Positions 9,801 to 18,573 of a stretch of 64,000 nt of DNA are shown here, piece by piece. The position numbers and the translations under genes are program-made. The stretch lies in NCBI GenBank assembly GCA_036783645.1, contig DAIPWT010000001.1, positions 104,180-168,179 on the forward strand, in the 5' to 3' direction. How positions within the stretch are numbered: the first letter of the stretch is position 1; every line of letters begins with the position of its first letter. The notes beneath the pieces were generated by a model, which worked only from the letters and a program-made list of their open reading frames with translations, was not told the DNA's origin and ran no database searches. The stretch is from UBA4732 sp002404095. Lineage in GTDB: Bacteria > Planctomycetota > Planctomycetia > Gemmatales > Gemmataceae.

Positions 9801-11840
9801 CGCATCGCGGCCATGGTGGCCGGCGCCACGGAAGTGGAACGCAAGCCATTGGAGGCGCGAATCGCTTCGCGTTGGAAGGAAATTGAAAGCCGGGACGATC
9901 CCGCCGAACTGCGGAAGTTCGTGACGCTTTTCGGCTCGCTATTCGCCGTGGGGCAGGAAGCGCGTCTCCACCTAGCCGAACGGCTCATGGACGACGACAA
10001 AGATCCGAACGCGCTGATCGACGCCGAGCGGCAGCTAAGTTTGCTGCGCGCCCGCACGCGCGACCCCGAGGTGGCGGCGAGGGCGGTGGAGAGCCTGGCC
10101 CGGCTGAACACGCGCAAGGGACTGCTGGAAGACGCCGCCTATTATTACCGCGTGTTGCGCGACCGCTATCCGACGGTGAAGGTGCGCGACGGCAAGACGG
10201 GCGCCGACATTTTTAACGAAATGGCCACGGACAAACGGCTCTGGTCGCACCTGGACGCCCCGCCGCCGTTCGGCGCCTCCGGCAGACTCCATGCGACGGC
10301 GGAGCCTGAGAATTCCCAGTTGCGGAACCAGACGTTCAAGTTCAGCCACGACGGCGAAGACCTACCGTTCTTCCAGCGCTACAGCCTCGGCATCCAATTC
10401 GGCGCCGGCAATAATAATGAACAAATCAAGCTGGTGGATCGGACGACGGGCGAGCCGTATTGGAAGGCTGCGATCTCCGTCCCCAATACGATGTTCCAGT
10501 CCGTATTCATGAACAACAACATGTACATGCAAGTCAACCGGGGCTTTATTCGGGGCGGATTTCCGGGCGCGGTCGGCGCGAGCAGCCAGCCGCCGCCGGC
10601 CCCGCATTTCGCATTTATGAACATGGGTCACCTCGTCGTTCTGCCGGTCGGCCACATGGTCTTTGGCCTCGACGCCGCCACGGGCCGGAAACTATGGACG
10701 AAAGACCTTATCAACGGCGCCAGCGGCCCCGACGCGGCGCAGCCCAACGGCCGTGGGCCGTTCGCCCAGGTGACGGTCGATCCGCGCGACGGCAGTGTGC
10801 AGGTTCTCCACGCCGACGGCTGGACGCAACAACTCGGCCAGACCGGCCCGCTGGAAGGGGCCGCGGTTTGCCTGCAAACGAAGGATTCCCTGACGGCCGT
10901 CGATCCCGTCAGCGGCCGCGTCTTATGGATGCGCTCCGACGTTGGCCCGCGCAGCCGCATCTTCGGCGACGATCAGCATGTTTTCGTAGTGGAAATGTCG
11001 TCAGACGCCAAATCGGTCCCGGTTTCCACGCGCGTGTTCCGCCTTTACGACGGGGCGACCGTCAAGGCGCCGGACTTCCACCACCTGTACGATTCCGAGC
11101 GCCGTATTCGCCTGGTCGGCCGCGACATCCTCGTGGCCGACAAAGACAAGGACGCCGTGACGCTGCGGCTGTACGACCCGCTGACGGGCAAAGACATATG
11201 GAAGCAAGCGTTCGCCCCGAAATCGCACGTATTGCGGACGGAAGGCGGCGACCTGGCCGGCGTGGTCGAGCCGAACGGTCAGGTGCGCGTCATTGACCTG
11301 ACGACGCGGAAGGAAGTGCTGAAGCCTAACAGCGAAAAGATCAAACTGGAAGACTTAACAAAAGATGTGACGCTGACCGTCCTCGGCGACGCCTCGCATA
11401 TATACGTGATCCCCGATGGCCCCGTGGAAGCGGGGATTCACGTGAACACGAACTTGCTGCCGGGCACTGGTCTCCGCGGACTGAACGTCAATGGTCGGAT
11501 TTACGCCTTCCCGCGCGCGGCGGGCGCGCTGTACTGGGAAGCGTTCGCCCCCAACACGCAGTTGGTATTGGATCAGTTCCAAGAGATGCCGATGTTGCTG
11601 TTAACAGCGAACGCCATGAAGCAAGAACCTACAGGCCAGATGACCCCAAAGTCCTCGGTTCAAGTCATCGAGAAGCGGACGGGCAATCTGAAGCTGGACG
11701 ATCACAACCTAACGAATCAGCAATTCCATACCTTGGAGGTGGACGGCCGCAACGGCAAGATCGAATTCATCAGCCCGATGGAGAAAGTCACGATCGCGCT
11801 GGAAAGCGACAAGCCGACGGCTTCCAAGCGGGCGCCGTGA
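6813..11840 (+). CDS. Very large secreted PQQ-type beta-propeller and TPR protein
   Basis: 1675 residues. The N-terminus is a signal peptide (RRVVVVLTAVAALGCAACLHSAFAQ), so the protein is exported. A helical TPR-like region at about 60-250 includes AAFAYHQADD-type repeats. An outer-membrane-protein-assembly/PQQ-like propeller follows at about 280-830, with repeats such as GKLYVLSEKQQELRLI, GVLVCPTNLGYVIGIDLLQD, and KVVFTAPDSKSLHCVNLKDG then TPAW. Further TPR (NPNDPKGLFDRGELSLEEGN, about 840-920) and helical repeats continue to about 1130. A second propeller runs from about 1165 to 1600 (VFGLDAATGRKLW, CLQTKDSLTAVDPVSGRVLW, LYDPLTGKDIW). Planctomycetes have many such proteins, whose function is unknown; no PQQ enzyme active site is evident. 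AAGGAAG lies just upstream of the ATG. Confidence 0.85.
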   Translation: MPMSWSLRRVVVVLTAVAALGCAACLHSAFAQVQIKEGKTTVIIDGPALPPSATGSADAASFDLPKDAQARRSIEAALDYINAKRWPEVVEALQRILDDPQDKFAPLPRKGPDGKEVIVPTSVRAEANRLLANLPAAGLEAYKTFGKAGPKADEYLKKAKDAATTEERLALLGLVVRRYLHTDAGGEAADQLATHYMDRGDFRTAGRYFSLLMTRAGGADSLSPETLFRAAYAFHQADDKGGEDSIWQTARARGIREVYFGDEARSVTELKDYLGGLARAVDVVGRQWAYFLGDVSHTGKGEGGPAFMGPTNLIQRTDVPSGATNANGSSRPQTFDTKLGILFKTAADHLARVNQPVMPSQFPVAALVTRRTTKGGGKKTPLVVYRTYAGIEAVNMETGGRVGYSPISGGFDWFMQDSGRESVLNQWNALYMGNPAQGQPAQRPGIVFENTTIGTLSTDGEFAYTIEDLAVPPPAAYAQQMGFPGNPNPNMGWPPEIVKALSHSRLMAYDLTRDCAIAWNVPAENEKGEFADCYFLGPPLCLNGKLYVLSEKQQELRLICMENVRNGLGWTPKIDFVLSLGTARDNQMQQDPLRRIHAAHLSYGEGVLVCPTNLGYVIGIDLLQDSLLWAYPYRDKTDAPEDTGMVMGPGGMAIRGRFIGGMNPNGMYNPSPPQSGWKVSAPIIQDGKVVFTAPDSKSLHCVNLKDGTPAWSRPRQENDLYLGGVVNGKVIIVGTKTAHAYTLAKGDDAWTVETGLPSGFGAASDNTYYLPLQKSIASKEPEICAIDVDRGIVTGHTKARAVEGKDVKSPGNLLFFNDEIVSQTIDEVVAYPQLKIKIAAMTEALKANPNDPKGLFDRGELSLEEGNLEGAVQDFRQVLRNNPPADLVGNVRNKLYDALTEDFQHNFDKAERYEEDYAALCSLDLPAGATETQRVEARRRRTNYLYLIAKGKEGQRKLTEAFDKYLEMNSEALQEELLSLVDERLVKAAPDVLAQGRIAAMVAGATEVERKPLEARIASRWKEIESRDDPAELRKFVTLFGSLFAVGQEARLHLAERLMDDDKDPNALIDAERQLSLLRARTRDPEVAARAVESLARLNTRKGLLEDAAYYYRVLRDRYPTVKVRDGKTGADIFNEMATDKRLWSHLDAPPPFGASGRLHATAEPENSQLRNQTFKFSHDGEDLPFFQRYSLGIQFGAGNNNEQIKLVDRTTGEPYWKAAISVPNTMFQSVFMNNNMYMQVNRGFIRGGFPGAVGASSQPPPAPHFAFMNMGHLVVLPVGHMVFGLDAATGRKLWTKDLINGASGPDAAQPNGRGPFAQVTVDPRDGSVQVLHADGWTQQLGQTGPLEGAAVCLQTKDSLTAVDPVSGRVLWMRSDVGPRSRIFGDDQHVFVVEMSSDAKSVPVSTRVFRLYDGATVKAPDFHHLYDSERRIRLVGRDILVADKDKDAVTLRLYDPLTGKDIWKQAFAPKSHVLRTEGGDLAGVVEPNGQVRVIDLTTRKEVLKPNSEKIKLEDLTKDVTLTVLGDASHIYVIPDGPVEAGIHVNTNLLPGTGLRGLNVNGRIYAFPRAAGALYWEAFAPNTQLVLDQFQEMPMLLLTANAMKQEPTGQMTPKSSVQVIEKRTGNLKLDDHNLTNQQFHTLEVDGRNGKIEFISPMEKVTIALESDKPTASKRAP

Positions 11841-11868
11841 TCGGCTAGTTTATAGACCCCATAAGTCT

Positions 11869-11899
11869 TATAAGTCCTATAGGTCCCATAGGACTTATA
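11869..11899. repeat. AT-rich palindrome, family F (first copy)
   Basis: Perfect 12-bp arms TATAAGTCCTAT/ATAGGACTTATA with a 7-base loop. The outer sequence 11860-11868 repeats the motif imperfectly. It is strongly AT-rich against a GC-rich background. A relative with arms CCTATAGAACCCATA is at 39861-39904. Both lie just after a gene end. Confidence 0.7.
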
Positions 11900-12005
11900 G
11901 GTAGTGTATCGTCAGGTTGTGAGAAAGCGGCGGTTGAATCGTCAGAACGTATGCGGGCCGCGTCGTCGCCGAGACGCCGCCGTTGTCCAATAAGGAGCCG
12001 ACCTG

Positions 12006-13181
12006 ATGCGCACCCCTTTTCGACTAGACCCTACGCGGCGCGAGGCGCTGGCGGCAGGAGCCGCCGGTCTCGGCGCCCTGGCGCTGCTGGGGACGGGCGC
12101 CAACCGAGCGCGGGCCGACGAAATCCCGGCCGAGTATCGGCCCTGCGTGGACAAAGGTCTCGATTGGTTGGCCAAGACCCAGAGCAAGGACGGCCATTGG
12201 GAAGCGTTCGGCGGCCAGTATCCGCTGACGATGACCGGCCTGAGCGGCATGGCCATGTTGATGCAGGGCAGTACGCTCCGCGAGGGCAAGTACAAAGACC
12301 ACATCCGCCGGGCCGTCGATTGGCTCATGGCCCGCAGTATGCCCAACGGGATGCTCGGCAACCCCAACATCCCCGGCGAGGCCGGCCGCTATATGTACGG
12401 CCACGGCTACGCCTTGCTCTTTCTGTCCTGCATCTACGGCGAAGAAGATGAAGGCGAACGGCGCCGTAAGCTCGAAGACCAGCTGACGCGCGCCGCCAAG
12501 TTCACGCGCGACGCCCAGACGGAGCGTGAATCGACGCGCTTCAGAGATAAAGCCAATAAGCCACTCAAATTAGGCGGCTGGGGCTACATCTCGGCCAAAG
12601 AAGGCAACAACTTCGACGAAGGCTCCGTGACAATCACTCAAGTACAGGCTTTGCGAGCGGCGCGCGACGCCGGCATTGTCGTGCCGCCGGACGCAATTCA
12701 GAACGCGGTCAACTATCTCCAGGAATCGACCAACGAACAGGGCGGCGTCATCTATAGTCTGGCGGGCGGCGGCGGCGGTGACGGCCGGCCGGCCCTGACC
12801 TCGGCCGCCATCTCCTGCGGGTTCAGCGCCGGCGACTACAACTCGCCGCTTGTCAAGAAGTGGCTGACGTTCGCCCGCTCAGTCGTGCAGCCGGTCGGCG
12901 ACGTGCGTTTCGCCCAGCACGACGAGTACACGCACTACTACTACGCCCAGGCCATTTACAAGCTGGGCGAGGACGGTTACGGTAAGTTGTTCCCCGAGTC
13001 GAAGGAAGCCGACCGTCTTAAGTGGAGCACCTACCGCGCTCATACGTTCCCTAAGCTCAAGGCCGCTCAGACGAACGACGGCAGTTGGACCGGCGGCCAA
13101 GTCGGGCCGTCGTTTATCACCGCCGTGCATCTAGCCATTATGCAATTGGACAACGCCTGTCTGCCGATTTATCAGCGCTAA
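12006..13181 (+). CDS. Exported terpene-cyclase-fold (squalene/prenyltransferase repeat) protein
   Basis: 391 residues. The N-terminus carries twin arginines (DPTRREALAAGAAGLGALAL), suggesting Tat export. The rest is the alpha/alpha-toroid repeat type found in squalene-hopene cyclases and prenyltransferase beta subunits, seen as recurring GLDWLAKTQSKDGHW, AVDWLMARSMPNG, AVNYLQESTNEQGG and KLKAAQTNDGSW motifs (residues about 40-380). The DxDD acid motif of true cyclases is not seen, so it is unlikely to cyclise squalene. Such solo repeat proteins are common and uncharacterised in planctomycetes. The MoxR gene begins 35 bases downstream, so it may be the first gene of that unit. Confidence 0.8.
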   Translation: MRTPFRLDPTRREALAAGAAGLGALALLGTGANRARADEIPAEYRPCVDKGLDWLAKTQSKDGHWEAFGGQYPLTMTGLSGMAMLMQGSTLREGKYKDHIRRAVDWLMARSMPNGMLGNPNIPGEAGRYMYGHGYALLFLSCIYGEEDEGERRRKLEDQLTRAAKFTRDAQTERESTRFRDKANKPLKLGGWGYISAKEGNNFDEGSVTITQVQALRAARDAGIVVPPDAIQNAVNYLQESTNEQGGVIYSLAGGGGGDGRPALTSAAISCGFSAGDYNSPLVKKWLTFARSVVQPVGDVRFAQHDEYTHYYYAQAIYKLGEDGYGKLFPESKEADRLKWSTYRAHTFPKLKAAQTNDGSWTGGQVGPSFITAVHLAIMQLDNACLPIYQR

Positions 13182-13215
13182 CCGAGCATCCTTCATCCTC
13201 CAAGCGAGACCCCGC

Positions 13216-14337
<1,122 letters not shown>

Positions 14338-14347
14338 AGTTTTAATT

Positions 14348-14409
14348 TACAAGCCTAAAGCGCAAGCGAAGGGCATTGTCAAAACCTTCGCTTGCGCTTC
14401 AGGCTTGTA
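14348..14409. repeat. Palindromic element, family B (variant)
   Basis: 25-bp arms with one mismatch (TACAAGCCTAAAGCGCAAGC... at 14348-14372, complement at 14385-14409) and a 12-base loop. It begins 10 bases after the moxR stop. Its core GCGCAAGCGA is shared with the elements at 29244 and 32280. No T-run follows, so it is not a textbook intrinsic terminator. Confidence 0.85.
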
Positions 14410-14450
14410 TGAAAGTATGACAGCGCCCGCGCACCCCCTGAGAATCCCCC

Positions 14451-15392
14451 GTGCCAGTAAACGAAGACGATCCCCGCCGCTTTCTGCACCCTGAGACGAT
14501 TGCCAAGATCACGCGCCTGGAACTGCGGGCGCGGCACGTCGTCGAAGGCTTCATCAGCGGAATGCACCGCAGCCCGGTCTACGGCCACAGCATCGAATTC
14601 GTCCAGCATCGGGAATACACGGCTGGCGACGACATTCGCCACCTCGATTGGAAAGTATGGTCCAAAACAGACCGCTATTATATCAAACAGTACGAGGCCG
14701 AGACGAACCTGCGCTGCCATCTCATCGTGGACGTCAGCGAGTCGATGCACTACGGCCGCGGCGCCCTCAATAAATACGCCTACGGCTGCACGGCTGGCGC
14801 CTGCCTCGCTTACCTGCTGCTGCGCCAACAGGACGCCGTCGGCTGCATCACGTTCGATTCGGACGTGCGCCAGATCGTGCCGGCCCGTAGTCAGATGACG
14901 CACATCGACGCCATCGTCAACGCGATGCACGTCAGCAAGCCGCGCGAGAAGACCGACATTCAAAAAATCCTGCGGCGGGCCACGGAAACACTGCACTCGC
15001 GCAGCATGATTGTGCTGATCTCCGACCTGCTGATCGACCGTGAGCCGTTGATGCGCAGCCTGGAAATGCTCACCCAACGGCGCCATGACATCCTCGTTTT
15101 TCACGTCCTGGACGAGGACGAGATGACGTTTCCGTTCGCGGGAACCACCCGCTTTGAGGGCATGGAAGATCCTTTACAGCTCTTATGCGACCCGCGCGCC
15201 TTGCGCGAAGGCTATTTGGAAGCGCTGGACGAGTATTTGACGGAAGTGCGCCGCGGTTGTACGCGCATCGGCATCGATTATCATCTGGTGCGCACCGGCG
15301 ACTACCTCGACGCCGTGCTGACCAAGTTTTTGCATCACCGCATGGACGACCGCGCGGCGCCGGCGGCGGCTCGGGCGCGCGGCCCGCAGTAA
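14451..15392 (+). CDS. DUF58 domain protein
   Basis: 313 residues. It shows the DUF58 signature (GHSIEFVQHREYTAGDDIRH, then LDWKVW) at about residues 44-70, and then a vWA-like fold whose metal site begins with DVSES (about residue 97). DUF58 proteins are encoded between MoxR and BatA-type proteins and are believed to bind the MoxR ATPase or its client. No signal peptide is seen. The start is GTG at 14451; the first ATG lies about 40 codons in and would cut the domain, so GTG is preferred. Confidence 0.92.
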   Translation: MPVNEDDPRRFLHPETIAKITRLELRARHVVEGFISGMHRSPVYGHSIEFVQHREYTAGDDIRHLDWKVWSKTDRYYIKQYEAETNLRCHLIVDVSESMHYGRGALNKYAYGCTAGACLAYLLLRQQDAVGCITFDSDVRQIVPARSQMTHIDAIVNAMHVSKPREKTDIQKILRRATETLHSRSMIVLISDLLIDREPLMRSLEMLTQRRHDILVFHVLDEDEMTFPFAGTTRFEGMEDPLQLLCDPRALREGYLEALDEYLTEVRRGCTRIGIDYHLVRTGDYLDAVLTKFLHHRMDDRAAPAAARARGPQ

Positions 15393-15406
15393 CAGTGCGT
15401 ATCCTT

Positions 15407-15488
15407 GGCGAGCCGGGTCGCGTAAGCGCCCGGAGGGAAGGTATAGTCGCAGAAACCATCTCCGGGCGCTTACGCGACCCGGCTCGCC
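15407..15488. repeat. Palindromic element, family A (copy 1, reverse orientation)
   Basis: Perfect 29-bp arms (GGCGAGCCGGGTCGCGTAAG... at 15407-15435 and its complement at 15460-15488) with a 24-base loop. The loop contains the reverse complement of GGTTTCnGnGACT, the asymmetric motif of copies at 21967 and 42957, so this copy is inverted relative to them. It lies between DUF58 and the BatA-like gene. Confidence 0.92.
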
Positions 15489-15510
15489 TAGTTTTCTGAA
15501 GGTTCTGGCA

Positions 15511-18411
15511 ATGGAATTCGTAAACCCGTGGTTCATGGCGGTCGGCGGCGCGTTGGTTAGCTCGCCCATCCTCATCCATCTCATCAACCGGATGCGCTTC
15601 AAGCGCGTACGGTGGGCGGCGATGGAGTTCCTGCTTAAGTCGCAGAAACGCAACCGCCGTAAGCTCATCATCGAACAATTGATCTTGCTGATGCTGCGCT
15701 GCCTGCTCGTCCTGCTTGTCGGCTTGCTGCTCGGCCGGCTGCGCCTCGGCGGCGATACGGGACAGAACGCCTTTCACTTCGTCGTCCTCGACGACACACC
15801 GAGTATGGGCGATCATTTTGTCGAGAACGGCAAGGCGTCGAACTCCTTCGACCTCGCCAAGGACCAGTTGAAACTATTGGCCGACACCATTGCCCAGGCC
15901 AGCACGCGCCAACAGATGCGCGTGGTGTTGCTGTCCGACCTGGACGACGTGGTTTTCGACCAGCAGCTCAACAACGGCGCCGGCGACGAGTTGGCCGCCA
16001 AGCTGCAAGACAAGCGCCCGGCCGCGACGCACGTGGACCCCATCCAGGCCGTCGAAAAGGCGCGCATGGTTTTCTCGACGTTGCCGCGCGGCAAGAAGGT
16101 GTTCCACTTCGTCAGCGACTTTAGAGAGCGCGATTGGAAAACGGGGCCGGAAGCCGAGACGCTGGCCAAGGCCGTGGACGGTCTGACGGCCATCGGCGCC
16201 CACGTCAGCTACATCGACACGGCCCATCGCTTCCGCGGCGCGTCCGAGGAAGGCATCGCCCCGCACGCCAACCTTGCCATCGAGGATCTCAAGCCCGCGA
16301 CCACAATGGCGGCCGAAGGTGTGCCGGTCGAGTTCACCGTCGGCGTCCACAATTACAGCACGGAAGCGAAAAAGACCTTCATGCACGTTTATACCCGAAG
16401 CATCTACGTGCGCGACGGCAAGATCGAGGACGGCGAGCGGCTCCAGGAGGATTTGGCTTCCACGGGCGTGATCGACAACCTCCAGCCCGGCAACCGCACG
16501 GAGAAGAAGTTCACGCTGCTTTTCCAGAAGAAGCAACTCGGTCAGGACGTGCGCGAAAGTGACAAGCCGGAAGAGCGCGCCCGCAAGCGACGAGCCGACG
16601 CCGAGTTCGTGCAGGTCAGCGTCCAGATCGACGACGACCCCAAAGACATGGGGCTAGACGCCGACAACGTCCGCGATGTGATCGTGGAGGTGCGCAAGAA
16701 GGTGCCGACATTGGTCGTGGACGGCAACCCGGCGCGGAGTCGGAAGCGCGACGGCGATCTCTATTATCTGGAAAGCGCCCTCGGCGCCGCCGCTTCCTAC
16801 GAGATGGAGCGCTGCACGGTCGAGGAGTTGGATAAGGTCAAATTGGAGCAATACCCTGACGTTTTCCTAGTCAACGTGCCGCTCATCAAGAACGCCGACA
16901 CGATAAAGAAGCTGGAGGATTACGTCTCCAAAGGCGGCAGCGTGGCGTTCTTTATGGGCGACCTGACCGAGCCGGCTTTTTATAACAAGCTATTCAAGGA
17001 GAGCGAAAATCGCTCCCATGAGCATTTGTTCCCCGTGCTGCTTGACGCCCATTTGCCAGAGCCAATGTCGGAAGATGAAATGGCCGACCGGTTGCAGAAC
17101 GACAAACAGCCGAAAATCCTCTTCCCCGACGAGTCGAATCCGATCATTCGCGGCCACGTCTCGGCGGTGGAGGACAAGGGCGGCTTGGCGAAGAATCAGG
17201 ACGCGCTGCGTTATCTGCTGATCGACCGTTACTGGAAATGCCTGCCGCAGTCGCAATGGGATCCGGAGCCGAATCAGGCGCAAAAAGTGGTCGTTCTGCC
17301 CAATCGCAACTCGATTGACCAGTATAAGCGCGCCGCTCAGGAGACGATGCAAAAAGCTGCTCTCGCGGTCAACGAGTTGGCGGTCGGAGACGAGAAATTT
17401 GAGATCTACAAAGACCGTGTGGAGGCCGCGCGCAAGAAAGTGGTGGAAGCGCTGAGTACGCCGTACCTGGACAACCTGTACCGCGCCTTCGATGGGCTGA
17501 TGCACGATCCGGGCGTGAAAGACAATCCGAATCGGCCGAACATGGCCGAACTATGGGCGCAACCCACGATGCGCGCCCTCAAGAACGACATCGACGACTT
17601 CCTCAAGACGGTGCGTTTCGGCGACCCGCTGGTGGTGACGCGCCCGTTCGGCAAGGGCCGCGTGCTGGCCTTCCTAACCACGGCCGGCACGTCGATGCGC
17701 GGCACGTCGCCCTCGACGTTGCGCTGGAACGAATGGGCCAGCGGCCTCGCGCTATGGACGTATCCGGTGTTCATCAAACAGATGCAAGAGTACCTCATCA
17801 GCCAAAGCGATTCGCGCAACCGGATCGTCGGTACGGACCTGGCGCTGCCGGAGTTGGAGGCCGCCCGCTATAAGCCGGAGGTGCGCATCAGCTATCAGCC
17901 GCAGCCCGACCCGTGGAACAAAGCGACTGCCGACAAAGCGGGTGGCAATCGTCCGGCCCTACAAATACGGCCGATTCAGCCGCTAACGAAGACCGACGAG
18001 GTATACAAATTGACGCTGCCCGGCGTCGATAAGACCGGCGTCTATACGTTCGAGTTCTTCCCGAACAACGACGCGGGCGGCAAGCCCACGGCCGAAGTGC
18101 AGGCGTACGCTTTCAACATGGATTCCGCCGCGGAGAGCGACTTGAACCGCGCGACCAAGGAGACGCTGGTGCGCAAGACGGCGGTCGGGACGGGCTTGGC
18201 GGCGGGCGGCAAGGTGGTGTTGCGTTCGCCCGGCGACAGCTTCGAGGACTTCAAAGATCCGCCTCCCGATTTATCCAATATGATCGTGCTGTTTATCTTG
18301 ATCGCGTTGGTGTTCGCGGCGGAGCAGGCGTTGGCCGTCCACCTCAGCTTCCATCTGAAGGAAAACGAGGCGGCGGTGTTGACGGGGGCAAAGGCGAGCC
18401 GGGCGGCGTAA
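15511..18411 (+). CDS. BatA-like N-terminal, vWA-type large membrane protein
   Basis: 966 residues. The first 80 residues are the aerotolerance BatA N-terminal module: MEFVNPWFMAVGGALVSSPI, then a helix, a basic loop and RKLIIEQLILLMLRCLLVLLV. A vWA-like domain follows, with a degenerate metal site LDDTPSM (Asp94, Thr96, Ser98; normally DxSxS). About residues 400-490 resemble the glutamine-amidotransferase-like fold often attached to these proteins (LVVDGNPARSRK, YVSKGGSVAFFMGD). A last helix lies near residue 925 (MIVLFILIALVFAAEQALAV). Most of the mass is therefore outside the cytoplasm between helix 2 and helix 3. It is the likely membrane client of the MoxR/DUF58 pair. Confidence 0.87.
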   Translation: MEFVNPWFMAVGGALVSSPILIHLINRMRFKRVRWAAMEFLLKSQKRNRRKLIIEQLILLMLRCLLVLLVGLLLGRLRLGGDTGQNAFHFVVLDDTPSMGDHFVENGKASNSFDLAKDQLKLLADTIAQASTRQQMRVVLLSDLDDVVFDQQLNNGAGDELAAKLQDKRPAATHVDPIQAVEKARMVFSTLPRGKKVFHFVSDFRERDWKTGPEAETLAKAVDGLTAIGAHVSYIDTAHRFRGASEEGIAPHANLAIEDLKPATTMAAEGVPVEFTVGVHNYSTEAKKTFMHVYTRSIYVRDGKIEDGERLQEDLASTGVIDNLQPGNRTEKKFTLLFQKKQLGQDVRESDKPEERARKRRADAEFVQVSVQIDDDPKDMGLDADNVRDVIVEVRKKVPTLVVDGNPARSRKRDGDLYYLESALGAAASYEMERCTVEELDKVKLEQYPDVFLVNVPLIKNADTIKKLEDYVSKGGSVAFFMGDLTEPAFYNKLFKESENRSHEHLFPVLLDAHLPEPMSEDEMADRLQNDKQPKILFPDESNPIIRGHVSAVEDKGGLAKNQDALRYLLIDRYWKCLPQSQWDPEPNQAQKVVVLPNRNSIDQYKRAAQETMQKAALAVNELAVGDEKFEIYKDRVEAARKKVVEALSTPYLDNLYRAFDGLMHDPGVKDNPNRPNMAELWAQPTMRALKNDIDDFLKTVRFGDPLVVTRPFGKGRVLAFLTTAGTSMRGTSPSTLRWNEWASGLALWTYPVFIKQMQEYLISQSDSRNRIVGTDLALPELEAARYKPEVRISYQPQPDPWNKATADKAGGNRPALQIRPIQPLTKTDEVYKLTLPGVDKTGVYTFEFFPNNDAGGKPTAEVQAYAFNMDSAAESDLNRATKETLVRKTAVGTGLAAGGKVVLRSPGDSFEDFKDPPPDLSNMIVLFILIALVFAAEQALAVHLSFHLKENEAAVLTGAKASRAA

Positions 18412-18420
18412 GCGCTTACG

Positions 18421-18545
18421 TCCTCGTTCCCACGCTCTGCGTGGGAACGCAAGGTCGCGACGCTCTGCGTCGCGTCTGGATAGCGCCCGGGACGGGACGC
18501 AGAGCGTCCTGACGTGCGTTCCCACGCAGAGCGTGGGAACGAGGA
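18421..18545. repeat. Nested palindromic element, family D (copy 1)
   Basis: Perfect 31-bp outer arms (18421-18451 and 18515-18545, starting TCCTCGTTCCCACGCTCTGC). Each arm is itself a palindrome (TTCCCACGCTCTGCGTGGGAA). Inside are two more hairpin-forming units with GACGCTCTGCGTC and GACGCAGAGCGTCC. The RNA could fold as one long rod or as a three-armed cloverleaf. A close relative is at 54852-54987. Confidence 0.92.
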
Positions 18546-18573
18546 TGTCGAGGTTGTTAAGGGAACATGGAAT

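Noticed and set aside
18514..18573. Upstream in-frame ATG extending the vWA gene
   Set aside because: It would translate the right arm of a palindromic repeat; ATG 18574 has a proper ribosome-binding site.
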